Of a stretch of DNA of 64,000 bases, positions 1 to 6,984 are shown in pieces (the first letter of the stretch is position 1; each line of letters begins with the position of its first letter). This DNA is from RGIG464 sp045599585 (GTDB lineage Bacteria > Myxococcota_A > Bradymonadia > UBA4248), in the NCBI GenBank assembly GCA_045599585.1, contig JAZRWH010000003.1, positions 1 through 64,000 of the forward strand. The letters run 5' to 3'. The notes beneath the pieces are model-generated. The model had not been told where the DNA came from. It saw only the letters and a program-made list of their open reading frames with translations, and ran no database searches. The position numbers and the translations under genes are program-made.

Positions 1-2
1 AA

Positions 3-131
3 GGAACTGACTTTACTAAGGTCTCTGACAGCTATATCAAACGTGTCTGTAATGAAATTAATCAGAGACCTCGAAAAGTACTTGGTTGGAAGACACCGGA
101 AATGGTTTACTCAAATATGCATTTGGATTGA
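3..131 (+). CDS. IS30-family transposase, C-terminal end (partial)
   Basis: The window opens inside this gene; 42 codons are visible before a TGA. The reading contains NQRPRKVLGWKTPEMVYSN, the catalytic-domain tail typical of IS30 transposases, in which an N-x-RPRK-x-LG-x-KTP motif precedes the C-terminus. The following ttgacaatttt resembles the outer end of an IS30 terminal repeat, so the element probably ends near 145. IS30 enzymes are DDE transposases that move the element by cut-and-paste or copy-out. Whether the copy is intact cannot be seen because its 5' part is outside the window. Confidence 0.8.
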   Translation, partial: GTDFTKVSDSYIKRVCNEINQRPRKVLGWKTPEMVYSNMHLD

Positions 132-323
132 CAATTTTCCCGCTTCCCCCACACAATAACGCATGTCTTATGCGGAATCTGTTGGTGCAGGGGAGGTGAG
201 CTTATTTTGTACTCGAGTTTGGGGATTTTACTTCAAAGAAGCGCAAACTTTGGTTAATATTCTAAGGTTATTTAGGTCCCTTAGGGGATGCGCTCTTGGG
301 TAAACACACTGTGTGGAGTCAAT
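132..323. other. Gap between IS end and tolQ
   Basis: No gene is visible. The first bases probably hold the right end of the IS30-type element. The rest is the tolQ leader, ending in a GGAG Shine-Dalgarno at 315-318. The adjacent IS could affect expression of the Tol operon, but no promoter was identified with confidence. Confidence 0.4.
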
Positions 324-1043
324 ATGGTTGATTTGGGTATTCTGTTGGCTGAGCAGAACGGGCTCGATATTTTTGAGCTTGTGACTTCTTCGACGCCTGC
401 TGTTATGGCGGTTCTCGGGTTGCTGATTTGTATGAGTCTCGTGAGCTGGTACATTATCGCCGTGAAGGCCATTTATCTGCGCAAAGCGCGTAAGCAATCT
501 GATCAGTTTATTGATATTTTTTGGAAGTCAAAACGCCTCGATGAAACCTATAATGACGCAGGTAAACTCAAGCAGAGTCCCGTCGCACAAATGTTTCGTG
601 CGGGCTATAAAGAATTGACGAAGCTCAAAAAAGACGAAAAAGAAAAAGATCATGAGGCAGAAGCCATCGAGCTTTCGGGCATCGAAAACGTCGAGCGTGC
701 TCTCCGTCGTGCCTCGCTTTCCGAAACCACCGAGCTTGAAAAAAATATCTCTTTCCTCGCGACAACCGGCTCTACGGCGCCTTTTATCGGACTTTTCGGT
801 ACGGTTTGGGGTATTATGCACGCCTTCGTCGGATTGTCGGGCGATACGGGGGATTTGGGCATTCAGACCGTTGCTGGGCCAATCGCTGAAGCTCTGATCG
901 CTACTGCCGTCGGTTTGCTCGCTGCTATTCCTTCTGTTATGGCTTATAACTTCTTTAATCAGAAAATTAAAGTTCTCCAGGCGAGTATGGAAAGCTTCTC
1001 TAACGATTTTCTGAATATCGTAAAGCGCAATTTCTTTAAGTAA
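324..1043 (+). CDS. tolQ: TolQ/ExbB-type proton channel subunit
   Basis: A 239-residue inner-membrane protein of the MotA/TolQ/ExbB family. It forms the proton-conducting stator that energises TolA or TonB across the periplasm. Three membrane segments lie near residues 24-47, 143-168 and 188-208, with a charged cytoplasmic loop between the first two (KLKKDEKEKDHEAE). The segments carry the family patterns TGSTAPFIGLFGTVWGIM and GPIAEALIATAVGL. I chose the ATG at 324 over an earlier in-frame start at 288 because GGAG lies five bases upstream and the protein then has family length. It is followed within four bases by the TolR-like gene and then a TolA/TonB-like gene, the classic three-gene motor order. 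ExbB is the alternative name; no TonB-dependent receptor is nearby to decide. Confidence 0.88.
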   Translation: MVDLGILLAEQNGLDIFELVTSSTPAVMAVLGLLICMSLVSWYIIAVKAIYLRKARKQSDQFIDIFWKSKRLDETYNDAGKLKQSPVAQMFRAGYKELTKLKKDEKEKDHEAEAIELSGIENVERALRRASLSETTELEKNISFLATTGSTAPFIGLFGTVWGIMHAFVGLSGDTGDLGIQTVAGPIAEALIATAVGLLAAIPSVMAYNFFNQKIKVLQASMESFSNDFLNIVKRNFFK

Positions 1044-1046
1044 ACT

Positions 1047-1577
1047 ATGGCCACTGGTAAACTTTCTGAGATCAATGTCACGCCGCTCGTCGACGTTCTG
1101 CTCGTTATTCTTATTATCTTTATGGTGTCGACAGCTGCCGCTGAACAAAAACGCGCTGAGGCCCGTAAACAACAATCCGTACAGGATAAAACGGAGTCCC
1201 TCGTCGCTCTCAATTTGCCCGTGACGCCCGAAAACGCTTATCTCGCAGATCCAGATACGACGAAACTTGTCATGGTGATAGATAAGAATGCGCGCGTTTA
1301 CGTTGTGCGAGGTTTGAGTGCCGTCGCTGGACAGACACCTATCGCTGACTGCGCCAATAAACCCGCTTCTCAATGGAATGCATGCTTTTCGATCATCTCT
1401 AACGATCTCGGCAAAAATCAGCGTATGCTCAAAGAAGGGCTCTACCTTGAGGCCGACTCCGATGCTCCGTATGGCTTCGTTTCGGGCGTGTTACAGGCGC
1501 TTCGCGTACACGGACTACAAACTGTCGATATTGTCACGGATCCACATTATCAGGCTAGACTTGAACTCGCGGAATAA
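1047..1577 (+). CDS. tolR: TolR/ExbD-type biopolymer transport protein
   Basis: A 176-residue protein with a single N-terminal transmembrane helix (about residues 14-30) and a periplasmic domain, the ExbD/TolR architecture. The start SEINVTPLVDVLLVILIIFMV is the family signature; Asp16 inside the helix is the conserved protonatable residue that couples proton flow to movement. The periplasmic part is longer than usual (typical family length is about 140 residues) and carries two cysteines near residues 101 and 112 (DCANKPASQWNAC) that could form a disulfide. It starts three bases after the tolQ stop and ends two bases before the next gene, so the three genes are almost certainly one transcript. 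Confidence 0.88.
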   Translation: MATGKLSEINVTPLVDVLLVILIIFMVSTAAAEQKRAEARKQQSVQDKTESLVALNLPVTPENAYLADPDTTKLVMVIDKNARVYVVRGLSAVAGQTPIADCANKPASQWNACFSIISNDLGKNQRMLKEGLYLEADSDAPYGFVSGVLQALRVHGLQTVDIVTDPHYQARLELAE

Positions 1578-1579
1578 TC

Positions 1580-2554
1580 ATGAAAACGCCTTACGATAAT
1601 TTACATCCTACCTCGTTTGCTGCGCGGGCTTTCGGTATCTTTTTGGCCGTTGTGGTGCACGTTTTGATCGCGGCGCTTTTTGCCGTGAGTAGCGGGTCGT
1701 CTTCCCCTGAACCTGCTCAGGCTGCCGAACCTTCAACTATTTCGTGCCGCTATATTGAAGAGGGGCGTCTCTTCAAAATGGATGTTCCCGCCCAAAATTG
1801 GCAGGCCGCCGAAGAGGTGATTTGCGGTGCTCGCTATCGCGATGTCCGCTTGGGCGCGCTGCTCGCTGAAGGCGCTCGTCTCCTCCTCGCTAATTCTTCG
1901 ACTAATCAAATCCTGCTCGCACAACGCGAAAGTTGCTCCTGTTCGGCTCAAGATCAGGTGCCCGTCTTGCAGGATATCGGCATCGTCGAAGCTCCGCGTT
2001 TGGGCGCTGAAACCCCAAAAACGGTCATGCCTAGAATTTTTAATGCGCCTGAAGAAACGCAAAAAAATTCGATAACAACGAGTAATCCTCAAAATAAACG
2101 TAAAAACACAGAGGAAAAACAGGTTAAACCTCAACAAGCTGATCTGAATGCGCTTATTAATGCTGCAAATAGCTATGATCCCGCTCGTCCAGTCAGTGAC
2201 GTTGATCCGGGTGGTTCCGCTGATGGCTCTCGCCTTTCTCGCTCGGCAACTGGATCGGGTAATCCCTATCTCCAAAAGATTAAGGCGAAACTCGATAATT
2301 CCATGAATGCCCCTGCTAGCATTCCTAAATCGCAGCTCGTTAAACTTAAAGCTCGCGCTAATATTATGATTGGCGATGGCGGCGTTCTCTGGAAATGGGA
2401 ATTTACGGCCAAAAGCGGCAATGACGCGTTTGATAAAATGGTCGAAACCACACTCAAACAGTTTATGATTACTGGGTCTAGTCGATTTGCTCCTCCCCCC
2501 GATGAGTGGAAAAATAAATCTATTCCAATTGTTGTAGATGGCAGCAGCATCTAA
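1580..2554 (+). CDS. TolA/TonB-like energy transducer
   Basis: The third gene of the motor operon, 324 residues. There is one N-terminal membrane anchor (about residues 13-36), a cysteine-containing periplasmic section, a low-complexity linker rich in Lys, Gln and Asn (about 160-220), and a C-terminal domain from about 235. That domain reads RANIMIGDGGVLWKWEFTAKSGN, then DKMVETTLKQF, and ends in APPP, resembling the TonB/TolA C-terminal fold in which a beta hairpin precedes an amphipathic helix. Position after TolQ and TolR supports an energy-transducer role. The first periplasmic part, with CRYIEEGRL and ICGARYRDVRLG, is unlike standard TolA and I do not recognise it. A strong terminator follows directly. 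Confidence 0.72.
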   Translation: MKTPYDNLHPTSFAARAFGIFLAVVVHVLIAALFAVSSGSSSPEPAQAAEPSTISCRYIEEGRLFKMDVPAQNWQAAEEVICGARYRDVRLGALLAEGARLLLANSSTNQILLAQRESCSCSAQDQVPVLQDIGIVEAPRLGAETPKTVMPRIFNAPEETQKNSITTSNPQNKRKNTEEKQVKPQQADLNALINAANSYDPARPVSDVDPGGSADGSRLSRSATGSGNPYLQKIKAKLDNSMNAPASIPKSQLVKLKARANIMIGDGGVLWKWEFTAKSGNDAFDKMVETTLKQFMITGSSRFAPPPDEWKNKSIPIVVDGSSI

Positions 2555-2562
2555 ACTTCTTT

Positions 2563-2596
2563 AAAGCGGTAAATTTTATCATTTACCGCTTTTTTA
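2563..2596 (+). terminator. Intrinsic terminator of the tolQRA-like operon
   Basis: AAGCGGTAAA and TTTACCGCTT form a perfect stem with a short AT-rich loop, followed by a run of T. It lies nine bases after the tolA-like stop and closes the operon. Confidence 0.85.
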
Positions 2597-2653
2597 TGAT
2601 CTTTTATAAGCAATTCTTATAATTAATTTTTATTATCATTGTCGGTTTGGGTC

Positions 2654-2719
2654 GGCTATTTCGCTTCGCTCAATACACCTCCCCGCGCGCACTTCTCGCT
2701 TCGCTCAATACGTGCGCGC
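2654..2719. repeat. Two bulged-hairpin elements (CTAT/ATAC family)
   Basis: Two adjacent copies share TCGCTTCGCTCAATAC (2661-2676 and 2696-2711). The second forms GCGCGCA-C ... ATA-C-G-TGCGCGC, a 7-bp outer stem around an inner arm with one unpaired C on the right side. They belong to the hairpin family described in the findings. Confidence 0.55.
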
Positions 2720-2826
2720 TTTATGTGTACAGAGTCCCAAAATTTCGTTTTGTTCTAAGAACAGGATATAGGTTCACTTCTTAGTGGCTGAGCTGTATTC
2801 AGTCACGGCAATCGGAGAGGTGACTG

Positions 2827-4323
2827 ATGAAAACGAAAAGTTTCAAAAATAGCCTGAAATACTGTTTGTTAGCTGGTTTAACGACATTTGCTACTCCGTG
2901 CACGGGGTTGGCTCAAAGCTTGGATGTGGATCTCATAGCTTACGAAGCGTCACAACGTGATGCTTCTGGTAGCGTCGATGCTGACATCTTTGAAGCGATG
3001 AGAGCTCTCGAAGAAGTTGGAGCTCTGATTGAACCCGAAGCAGAACCCGAGCAAATTAATATCGATGCGATTTTGATGGCGGCTGCGCCTAGTGCGTCTG
3101 CTCAGCAGCCCGATGCGCTTTCGGCTTTGGCAAAGGTTGAGACAAAAAAAGTCGACGTGGACGAAAGCCGAAAACAAGAAAAGTCTACAAAGCCAGCTTC
3201 AACGACTGAAAAGGTTGATGCGAACGCTAAAACAGTAGCGGAAAATTCAGCTGTTGCCGCGGCGCCGAAAACTACAACAGCTCAACCCAAAATTGCTCAA
3301 CCTAGTGCCGTTGCACCTACAAAAGCAGATATACCAACAAAAGAATCGGTGGGCGCAAAAGGCGAAACAAAAGTGGTTTCGCAGACAAAACCAGCCGGGG
3401 AGTCTAGCAAACCAACGGTTGCTCAAAATACCGCCAAAACAGATACAGCTAAACCAACCTCAGCAGCCCCTGCTGATACGAAGAAATATGACGTCGTAAC
3501 GGCAAAAGTACCCACGACACAACAAAATGCTGCCACGAACAAAGAGACTTCTGGGAGTGTAGCTAAGGCTTCGCCAAAACCGCAATCCCAACCGGTAGTT
3601 GTAGCGAGTGCACAAAATAAAGGTGTAACAGAAACAGCGTCTAATGTAGCTCAAAAAAACACAAAAACTGTTGCTGATGCTTCAAAAAATATTCCATCAT
3701 CTGCACCGAGTAAGCCTCAACAGGCATCGACCGTACAGGCTTCGGCAGATGTTGCGACAACTGCTGTGCCCACTTCGGCAAAGAATCATAACAATTCAAA
3801 TGACGCTAAGTCTGCGGCATCGCCTTCGGTACGCTCGATGCAGTATGTAGCTGCAGTATATGGCGTGAATAAGATCGATCTTCCTAAACTCTTTAATGGA
3901 AAGATGCCGACGATAAGTGAATTGTATCAACATGCTTTTAAAAATAAGCTTGTTTATCAGAGCTCGAAGCCGGCCGTCGGCGATCTTGCTTTTTTCCACA
4001 ATACTTATGATCGAAATCAGGATGGTCGTTGGAATGATTGGCACACACAAGTTGGTATTGTTGAATCTATCGACGGTGATTCGACGATATCCATTTTGGT
4101 CTGGCAAGATGATAAAATTCAGCGTATTCGCATGAATCTTAAGTATCCTGAGATTCATAAAGGAAAAAAAGGGCAGATCTTAAATACGCAGCTTAGAGCG
4201 AATGATAATGCACAAATTGGTTTATCCTCAAAGTTATTTGGTGGCTTTGCTAATTTGTTGGGCGATGTCAAACAGGTTACGGTTATAGACAACTGGCAAC
4301 CTGGAATGAAGATCGGTAAATAG
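2827..4323 (+). CDS. Secreted protein, CHAP/NlpC-like domain without nucleophile
   Basis: A 498-residue exported protein. Residues 1-30 are a signal peptide (KNSLKYCLLAGLTTFATP, then GLAQS). Residues about 40-335 are a low-complexity Ala/Thr/Lys/Pro/Ser stretch that probably spans peptidoglycan or the periplasm. The C-terminal domain begins near 338 with SMQYVAAVYGVNKIDL and contains AVGDLAFFHNTYDRNQDG (about 381-398) and HTQVGIVES (about 407-415). This is the layout of myxobacterial CHAP/NlpC-type cell-wall hydrolases, in which Cys-Ser-Gly-Phe-Val normally precedes Ala-Val-Tyr. Here the expected Cys position is Arg and the mature protein has no cysteine at all, so cysteine-peptidase activity is unlikely. 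A peptidoglycan-binding or regulatory role is possible. An SD (GGAGAGG) precedes the ATG. Confidence 0.6.
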   Translation: MKTKSFKNSLKYCLLAGLTTFATPCTGLAQSLDVDLIAYEASQRDASGSVDADIFEAMRALEEVGALIEPEAEPEQINIDAILMAAAPSASAQQPDALSALAKVETKKVDVDESRKQEKSTKPASTTEKVDANAKTVAENSAVAAAPKTTTAQPKIAQPSAVAPTKADIPTKESVGAKGETKVVSQTKPAGESSKPTVAQNTAKTDTAKPTSAAPADTKKYDVVTAKVPTTQQNAATNKETSGSVAKASPKPQSQPVVVASAQNKGVTETASNVAQKNTKTVADASKNIPSSAPSKPQQASTVQASADVATTAVPTSAKNHNNSNDAKSAASPSVRSMQYVAAVYGVNKIDLPKLFNGKMPTISELYQHAFKNKLVYQSSKPAVGDLAFFHNTYDRNQDGRWNDWHTQVGIVESIDGDSTISILVWQDDKIQRIRMNLKYPEIHKGKKGQILNTQLRANDNAQIGLSSKLFGGFANLLGDVKQVTVIDNWQPGMKIGK

Positions 4324-4338
4324 TATATATTTATATAA

Positions 4339-4368
4339 AAGGCTTCACATTGCGTGAGGCCTTTTTTA
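4339..4368 (+). terminator. Intrinsic terminator
   Basis: AAGGC-t-TCAC pairs with GTGA-g-GCCTT across a five-base loop and is followed by six T. It ends the transcript of the CHAP-like gene. Confidence 0.8.
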
Positions 4369-4561
4369 TTGAAGTGTAAGTGAAATTCATACAGCATATA
4401 TTCATAATATACGTATGAAAAGCGTCTGCCTTGTATATAGCGAATGCTCTTTCTAAGAGTAGACAGCGATTCAATAATCTTATAGAGTAAAAGGTTGAGT
4501 AGAAGCAGGTATCGTGTGCCTGCTTTGTTGTTTACGAAATGAATAAAATAAGGAAATGGCC

Positions 4562-5581
4562 ATGACAGCGGCTGAAATTGACAACGTAATTAATCATCTT
4601 AAGAGTCAGTTTAATCAGGATCAAGAGCATGATATGCAGATTATTCGTGAATACTGCGAAACGCTCACAGATTCTCCGGAAGATCAAACGATTTTGGCAG
4701 CGGTTGCTCGTTTTGCAAGCATTGAATATCCTAACGCTGAAGCAAATCAAAAGGCAGCCAAGCTAGGTGAAGCCATTAAAGATTTCCACGAGCGTGTGAT
4801 TGCGCTTCAAAAGATGGCTGCTGAACGAAAGTTCGAAGAAGCTGCTGCGGGTCTTGCTGAAATTTTGGATGGTATGAACCCAGTCGAACTCGAAGACCGC
4901 CGTTTGATGACGTTCAATCAGCCATTTGAAGAAATGCTTTTTAGGGCGCGCGATACGGATAGCCGTCCGATCGTTCGTATCTCCAATTTGCCAGAGATTT
5001 TGTATTATCAGTATGCGACGATTTTGTTCGAATTGAAGCGTTATACAGAGGCACGCGAGCAACTCGAAAAATGTATAAAGCTCAATCCCTGTGATGCGCG
5101 TGCTTATTTTGAACTTGCTGAAGTAGCAAAGGTTGAACAAAATTTTGATGAAGTCGAAGAAATAATGGCGAAAGTTCATCCGATTTTGTTTACGCGTCGC
5201 GCCCTTGCTCGATATTATCGTACCATGGCTTTTGTGGAGAATATGCGTAGCAACTTTAGACGTGCAGTTGCTATGATCTACGTGAGTCTTGATTATGAAG
5301 ATACGCCCATTGCGCGTGCTCAGCTCAACGCTTTGGCCAAAGTGAAAGGCACCGATCTTAGTCGCCCACGTGTCGATGAGGTTCGCCAATTGGTCGAGGG
5401 TACAAAGATCGTGCTCGGTCCGAATCAGCAAGTTTACGATTTGGCCGTTTCTGTGGGTGCAGAAACGCGTCAGCGTAGTCCTGAACTCGCGCGTATGGCT
5501 TTCTTTATTGCGTATGATATTACACATTATCAGCCGCTTCTGCGTGAATTAGCTAAGCTCGGAGTTGAAGTTTCACACTAA
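4562..5581 (+). CDS. TPR-like cytoplasmic protein, function unknown
   Basis: A 339-residue soluble protein without signal peptide or membrane segment. It is all-helical in appearance. The segment from about 155 to 225 (YYQYATILFELKRYTEAREQLEKCIKLNPCDARAYFELAEV) is a textbook tetratricopeptide pair, and further helical repeats follow. Such proteins scaffold protein complexes. There is no enzymatic motif and no informative operon partner. An ATG six bases upstream (4556) is also in frame, but AGGA at 4551-4554 sits seven bases from the ATG at 4562, which is therefore preferred. The C-terminal half, with ARMAFFIAYDITHYQPLLREL, might be a separate domain. Confidence 0.7.
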   Translation: MTAAEIDNVINHLKSQFNQDQEHDMQIIREYCETLTDSPEDQTILAAVARFASIEYPNAEANQKAAKLGEAIKDFHERVIALQKMAAERKFEEAAAGLAEILDGMNPVELEDRRLMTFNQPFEEMLFRARDTDSRPIVRISNLPEILYYQYATILFELKRYTEAREQLEKCIKLNPCDARAYFELAEVAKVEQNFDEVEEIMAKVHPILFTRRALARYYRTMAFVENMRSNFRRAVAMIYVSLDYEDTPIARAQLNALAKVKGTDLSRPRVDEVRQLVEGTKIVLGPNQQVYDLAVSVGAETRQRSPELARMAFFIAYDITHYQPLLRELAKLGVEVSH

Positions 5582-5618
5582 GAGAATTCACCTTCGTTTG
5601 TTTTATATAATTTTTCTG

Positions 5619-5676
5619 GTGGGGGAAGAGTCCCCCTGAGCGGCTATTTCTTTTCGAAATACGCCGCTACCCCCTC
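5619..5676 (+). repeat. Composite GC-hairpin element, copy 1 (short form)
   Basis: GGGGGAAGAGTCCCCC hairpin, then TGAGCGGCTATTT, a four-base loop and AAATACGCCGCTACCCCC. AGCGG pairs with CCGCT, and one C remains unpaired in the right arm. It is the minimal 58-bp form of the seven-copy family. Confidence 0.8.
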
Positions 5677-5898
5677 ATGCGCTACAAAAGTTTTCACTAA
5701 AAAAGAATAAGTTTGGATGCATGAGATTGTCGTGATTTATACAAATCAAAACTTGAATGTCATTGTTTGAATCCATTGATTTGTATGTTTGATTGAATCA
5801 TCGACATTTATTGTGCGCATATTATGTGTCTGAGAGCAACAATCTGTGTATGAGATGATTGTGTACGCTGTGGTATTCGAAGTTGTGGCGTAAGCCAG
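5677..5898. other. Spacer between facing composite elements
   Basis: AT-rich sequence with no open frame of note, lying between copy 1 (plus) and copy 2 (minus). It contains imperfect copies of TTTGTAT/GATTTGTATG and TTGAATC but nothing that could be assigned a function. Confidence 0.35.
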
Positions 5899-6032
5899 AA
5901 GGGGTAGCGGCGTATCTCCGAAGCGAAGGTAAAGCAGACTGAAACATGTAGGGGAGGGCGTCTGGAAGTTAACTGCAGTGTACGTTACAACTGTAGCGAA
6001 GGAGATAGCCGCTCAGGGGAAGGCTTTCCCCG
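5899..6032 (-). repeat. Composite GC-hairpin element, copy 2 (long form)
   Basis: Reading on the minus strand: GGGGAAAGCCTTCCCC, TGAGCGGCTATCTCC, about 85 nt of insert, then GGAGATACGCCGCTACCCC. The variable inner arm (TCTCC/GGAGA) is self-complementary and differs from copy 1. It points toward copy 1 across 222 bp. Confidence 0.8.
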
Positions 6033-6090
6033 TAAAAGAGTGAAGAAGAAATGAGCGAAGTGGGAGGGGGAGTTGGAGTGGATTAAAAAC

Positions 6091-6122
6091 AAAAAAAGCA
6101 CGAATCAAAAGATTCGTGCTTT
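6091..6122 (-). terminator. Terminator of tRNA-Trp copy 1
   Basis: On the minus strand AGCACGAATC and GATTCGTGCT form a 10-bp stem followed by a T run, immediately after the tRNA 3' end. Confidence 0.8.
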
Positions 6123-6125
6123 GAA

Positions 6126-6198
6126 CAGGGGTAGAAGGACTCGAACCCTCGGCCCACGGCTTTGGAGGCCGTTGCTCTACCAACTGAGCTATGCCCCT
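6126..6198 (-). tRNA. tRNA-Trp(CCA), copy 1
   Basis: On the minus strand the gene starts AGGGGCA-TA-GCTC and has an anticodon stem ACGGC/GCCGT around the loop CTCCAAA (anticodon CCA, Trp), a T-arm GAGGG-TTCGAGT-CCTTC and acceptor 3' strand TACCCCT with discriminator G. It is 73 nt, with no encoded CCA end. The acceptor has a C-A mismatch at the sixth pair. The copy at 6321-6393 is the same. Confidence 0.95.
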
Positions 6199-6285
6199 AG
6201 GACGTTTTTGCTTATGCCCTTTGTTTGTGATTTTAGCAAGCAAAAAGAGCAAACAAAGAAAAATAATGATTAAAAACGTAAAAAC

Positions 6286-6317
6286 GAAAAAAGCACGAAT
6301 CAAAAGATTCGTGCTTT
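6286..6317 (-). terminator. Terminator of tRNA-Trp copy 2
   Basis: Second copy of the same 10-bp stem and T run, duplicated together with the tRNA. Each tRNA is thus transcribed as its own unit. Confidence 0.8.
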
Positions 6318-6320
6318 GAA

Positions 6321-6393
6321 CAGGGGTAGAAGGACTCGAACCCTCGGCCCACGGCTTTGGAGGCCGTTGCTCTACCAACTGAGCTATGCCCCT
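6321..6393 (-). tRNA. tRNA-Trp(CCA), copy 2
   Basis: The mature region matches copy 1 base for base as far as read. Flanks are also shared: AACGTTTTTGCTTATGCCC upstream differs from copy 1 by one base (GACG versus AACG). Confidence 0.95.
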
Positions 6394-6688
6394 AGAACGT
6401 TTTTGCTTATGCCCTTTGTTTGTGATTTTAGCAAGCAAAAAAGTGTAAAACCTCGATTTGGGGTGAAATTTTATCAATAATTGCAAGTTTATTGCATTTT
6501 GTTTGGAGAAACAAAGGACGAAGCGCAGGTTTAGTTGAGCGAGTGAGGGGATTAGACGCGATTTTTGTGCAAAAGAAAATAAACGATATAAGGAGAGCGT
6601 GGGCGTCAGAAAACGCTGCACGTCATGGAAGACCTCCACTCAATTTTGAGTGGCATTTGATCGCTGTAGCGATCAGGAGATATTGGAA

Positions 6689-6889
6689 ATGCTTACACTC
6701 ACACGAAAGCCTGAAGAAAGCATTGTCATCGGAGAAGGTGATTCGAGAATAGAGGTTACGGTTAAGGAAATTCGTCGTAATCAAGTGCGAATCGGTATTC
6801 AGGCACCTGAAAATGTGCGGATATTTCGCAAAGAACTATATGAAAAAGGGAACGGTGCGGACGAGAATACCCACGATAGTCAGGAATAA
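6689..6889 (+). CDS. csrA: Carbon storage regulator CsrA
   Basis: A 66-residue RNA-binding regulator. It starts MLTLTRKPEESIVIGEG and contains IEVTVKEIRRNQVRIGIQAP and VRIFRKELYE, the full CsrA core with the conserved Leu4, Arg6 and the later Arg used to bind GGA in mRNA loops. CsrA dimers block translation or alter stability of target mRNAs, often in motility, carbon storage and secretion control. The ATG at 6689 has AGGAGA eight bases upstream and gives the normal family N-terminus; a longer in-frame reading from 6650 is rejected. No flagellar genes or fliW are in view. Confidence 0.93.
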   Translation: MLTLTRKPEESIVIGEGDSRIEVTVKEIRRNQVRIGIQAPENVRIFRKELYEKGNGADENTHDSQE

Positions 6890-6984
6890 TGATTTGACGC
6901 TCTTTAACATGAAGTGTTAAAAGCGTTCACGACAGACGTATGTCTGGGTAATTTATTTGTCGTTTTTAGATAGGAGTTGCATCA

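Larger units (their letters stand above)
6092..6440. repeat. 195-bp tandem duplication carrying tRNA-Trp
   Basis: The unit contains terminator, tRNA and about 50 bp of upstream sequence (CCCTTTGTTTGTGATTTTAG, then CAAGCAAAAA). Start-to-start distance of the tRNAs is 195 bp. Near identity of flanks suggests a recent event or ongoing homogenisation. Confidence 0.85.

Noticed and set aside
1..145. Complete IS30 element
   Set aside because: Only the C-terminal 42 codons and possibly one end are in the window, so integrity cannot be claimed.
528..1373. 281-codon minus-strand frame opposite tolQ/tolR
   Set aside because: Shadow of the tolQ and tolR reading frames; no family features.
6013..6639. 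208-codon minus-strand frame with two copies of RGIAQLVEQRPPKPWAEGSSP
   Set aside because: It is the translation of the two tRNA-Trp genes and their duplicated flanks, a known artefact; no SD and no family.
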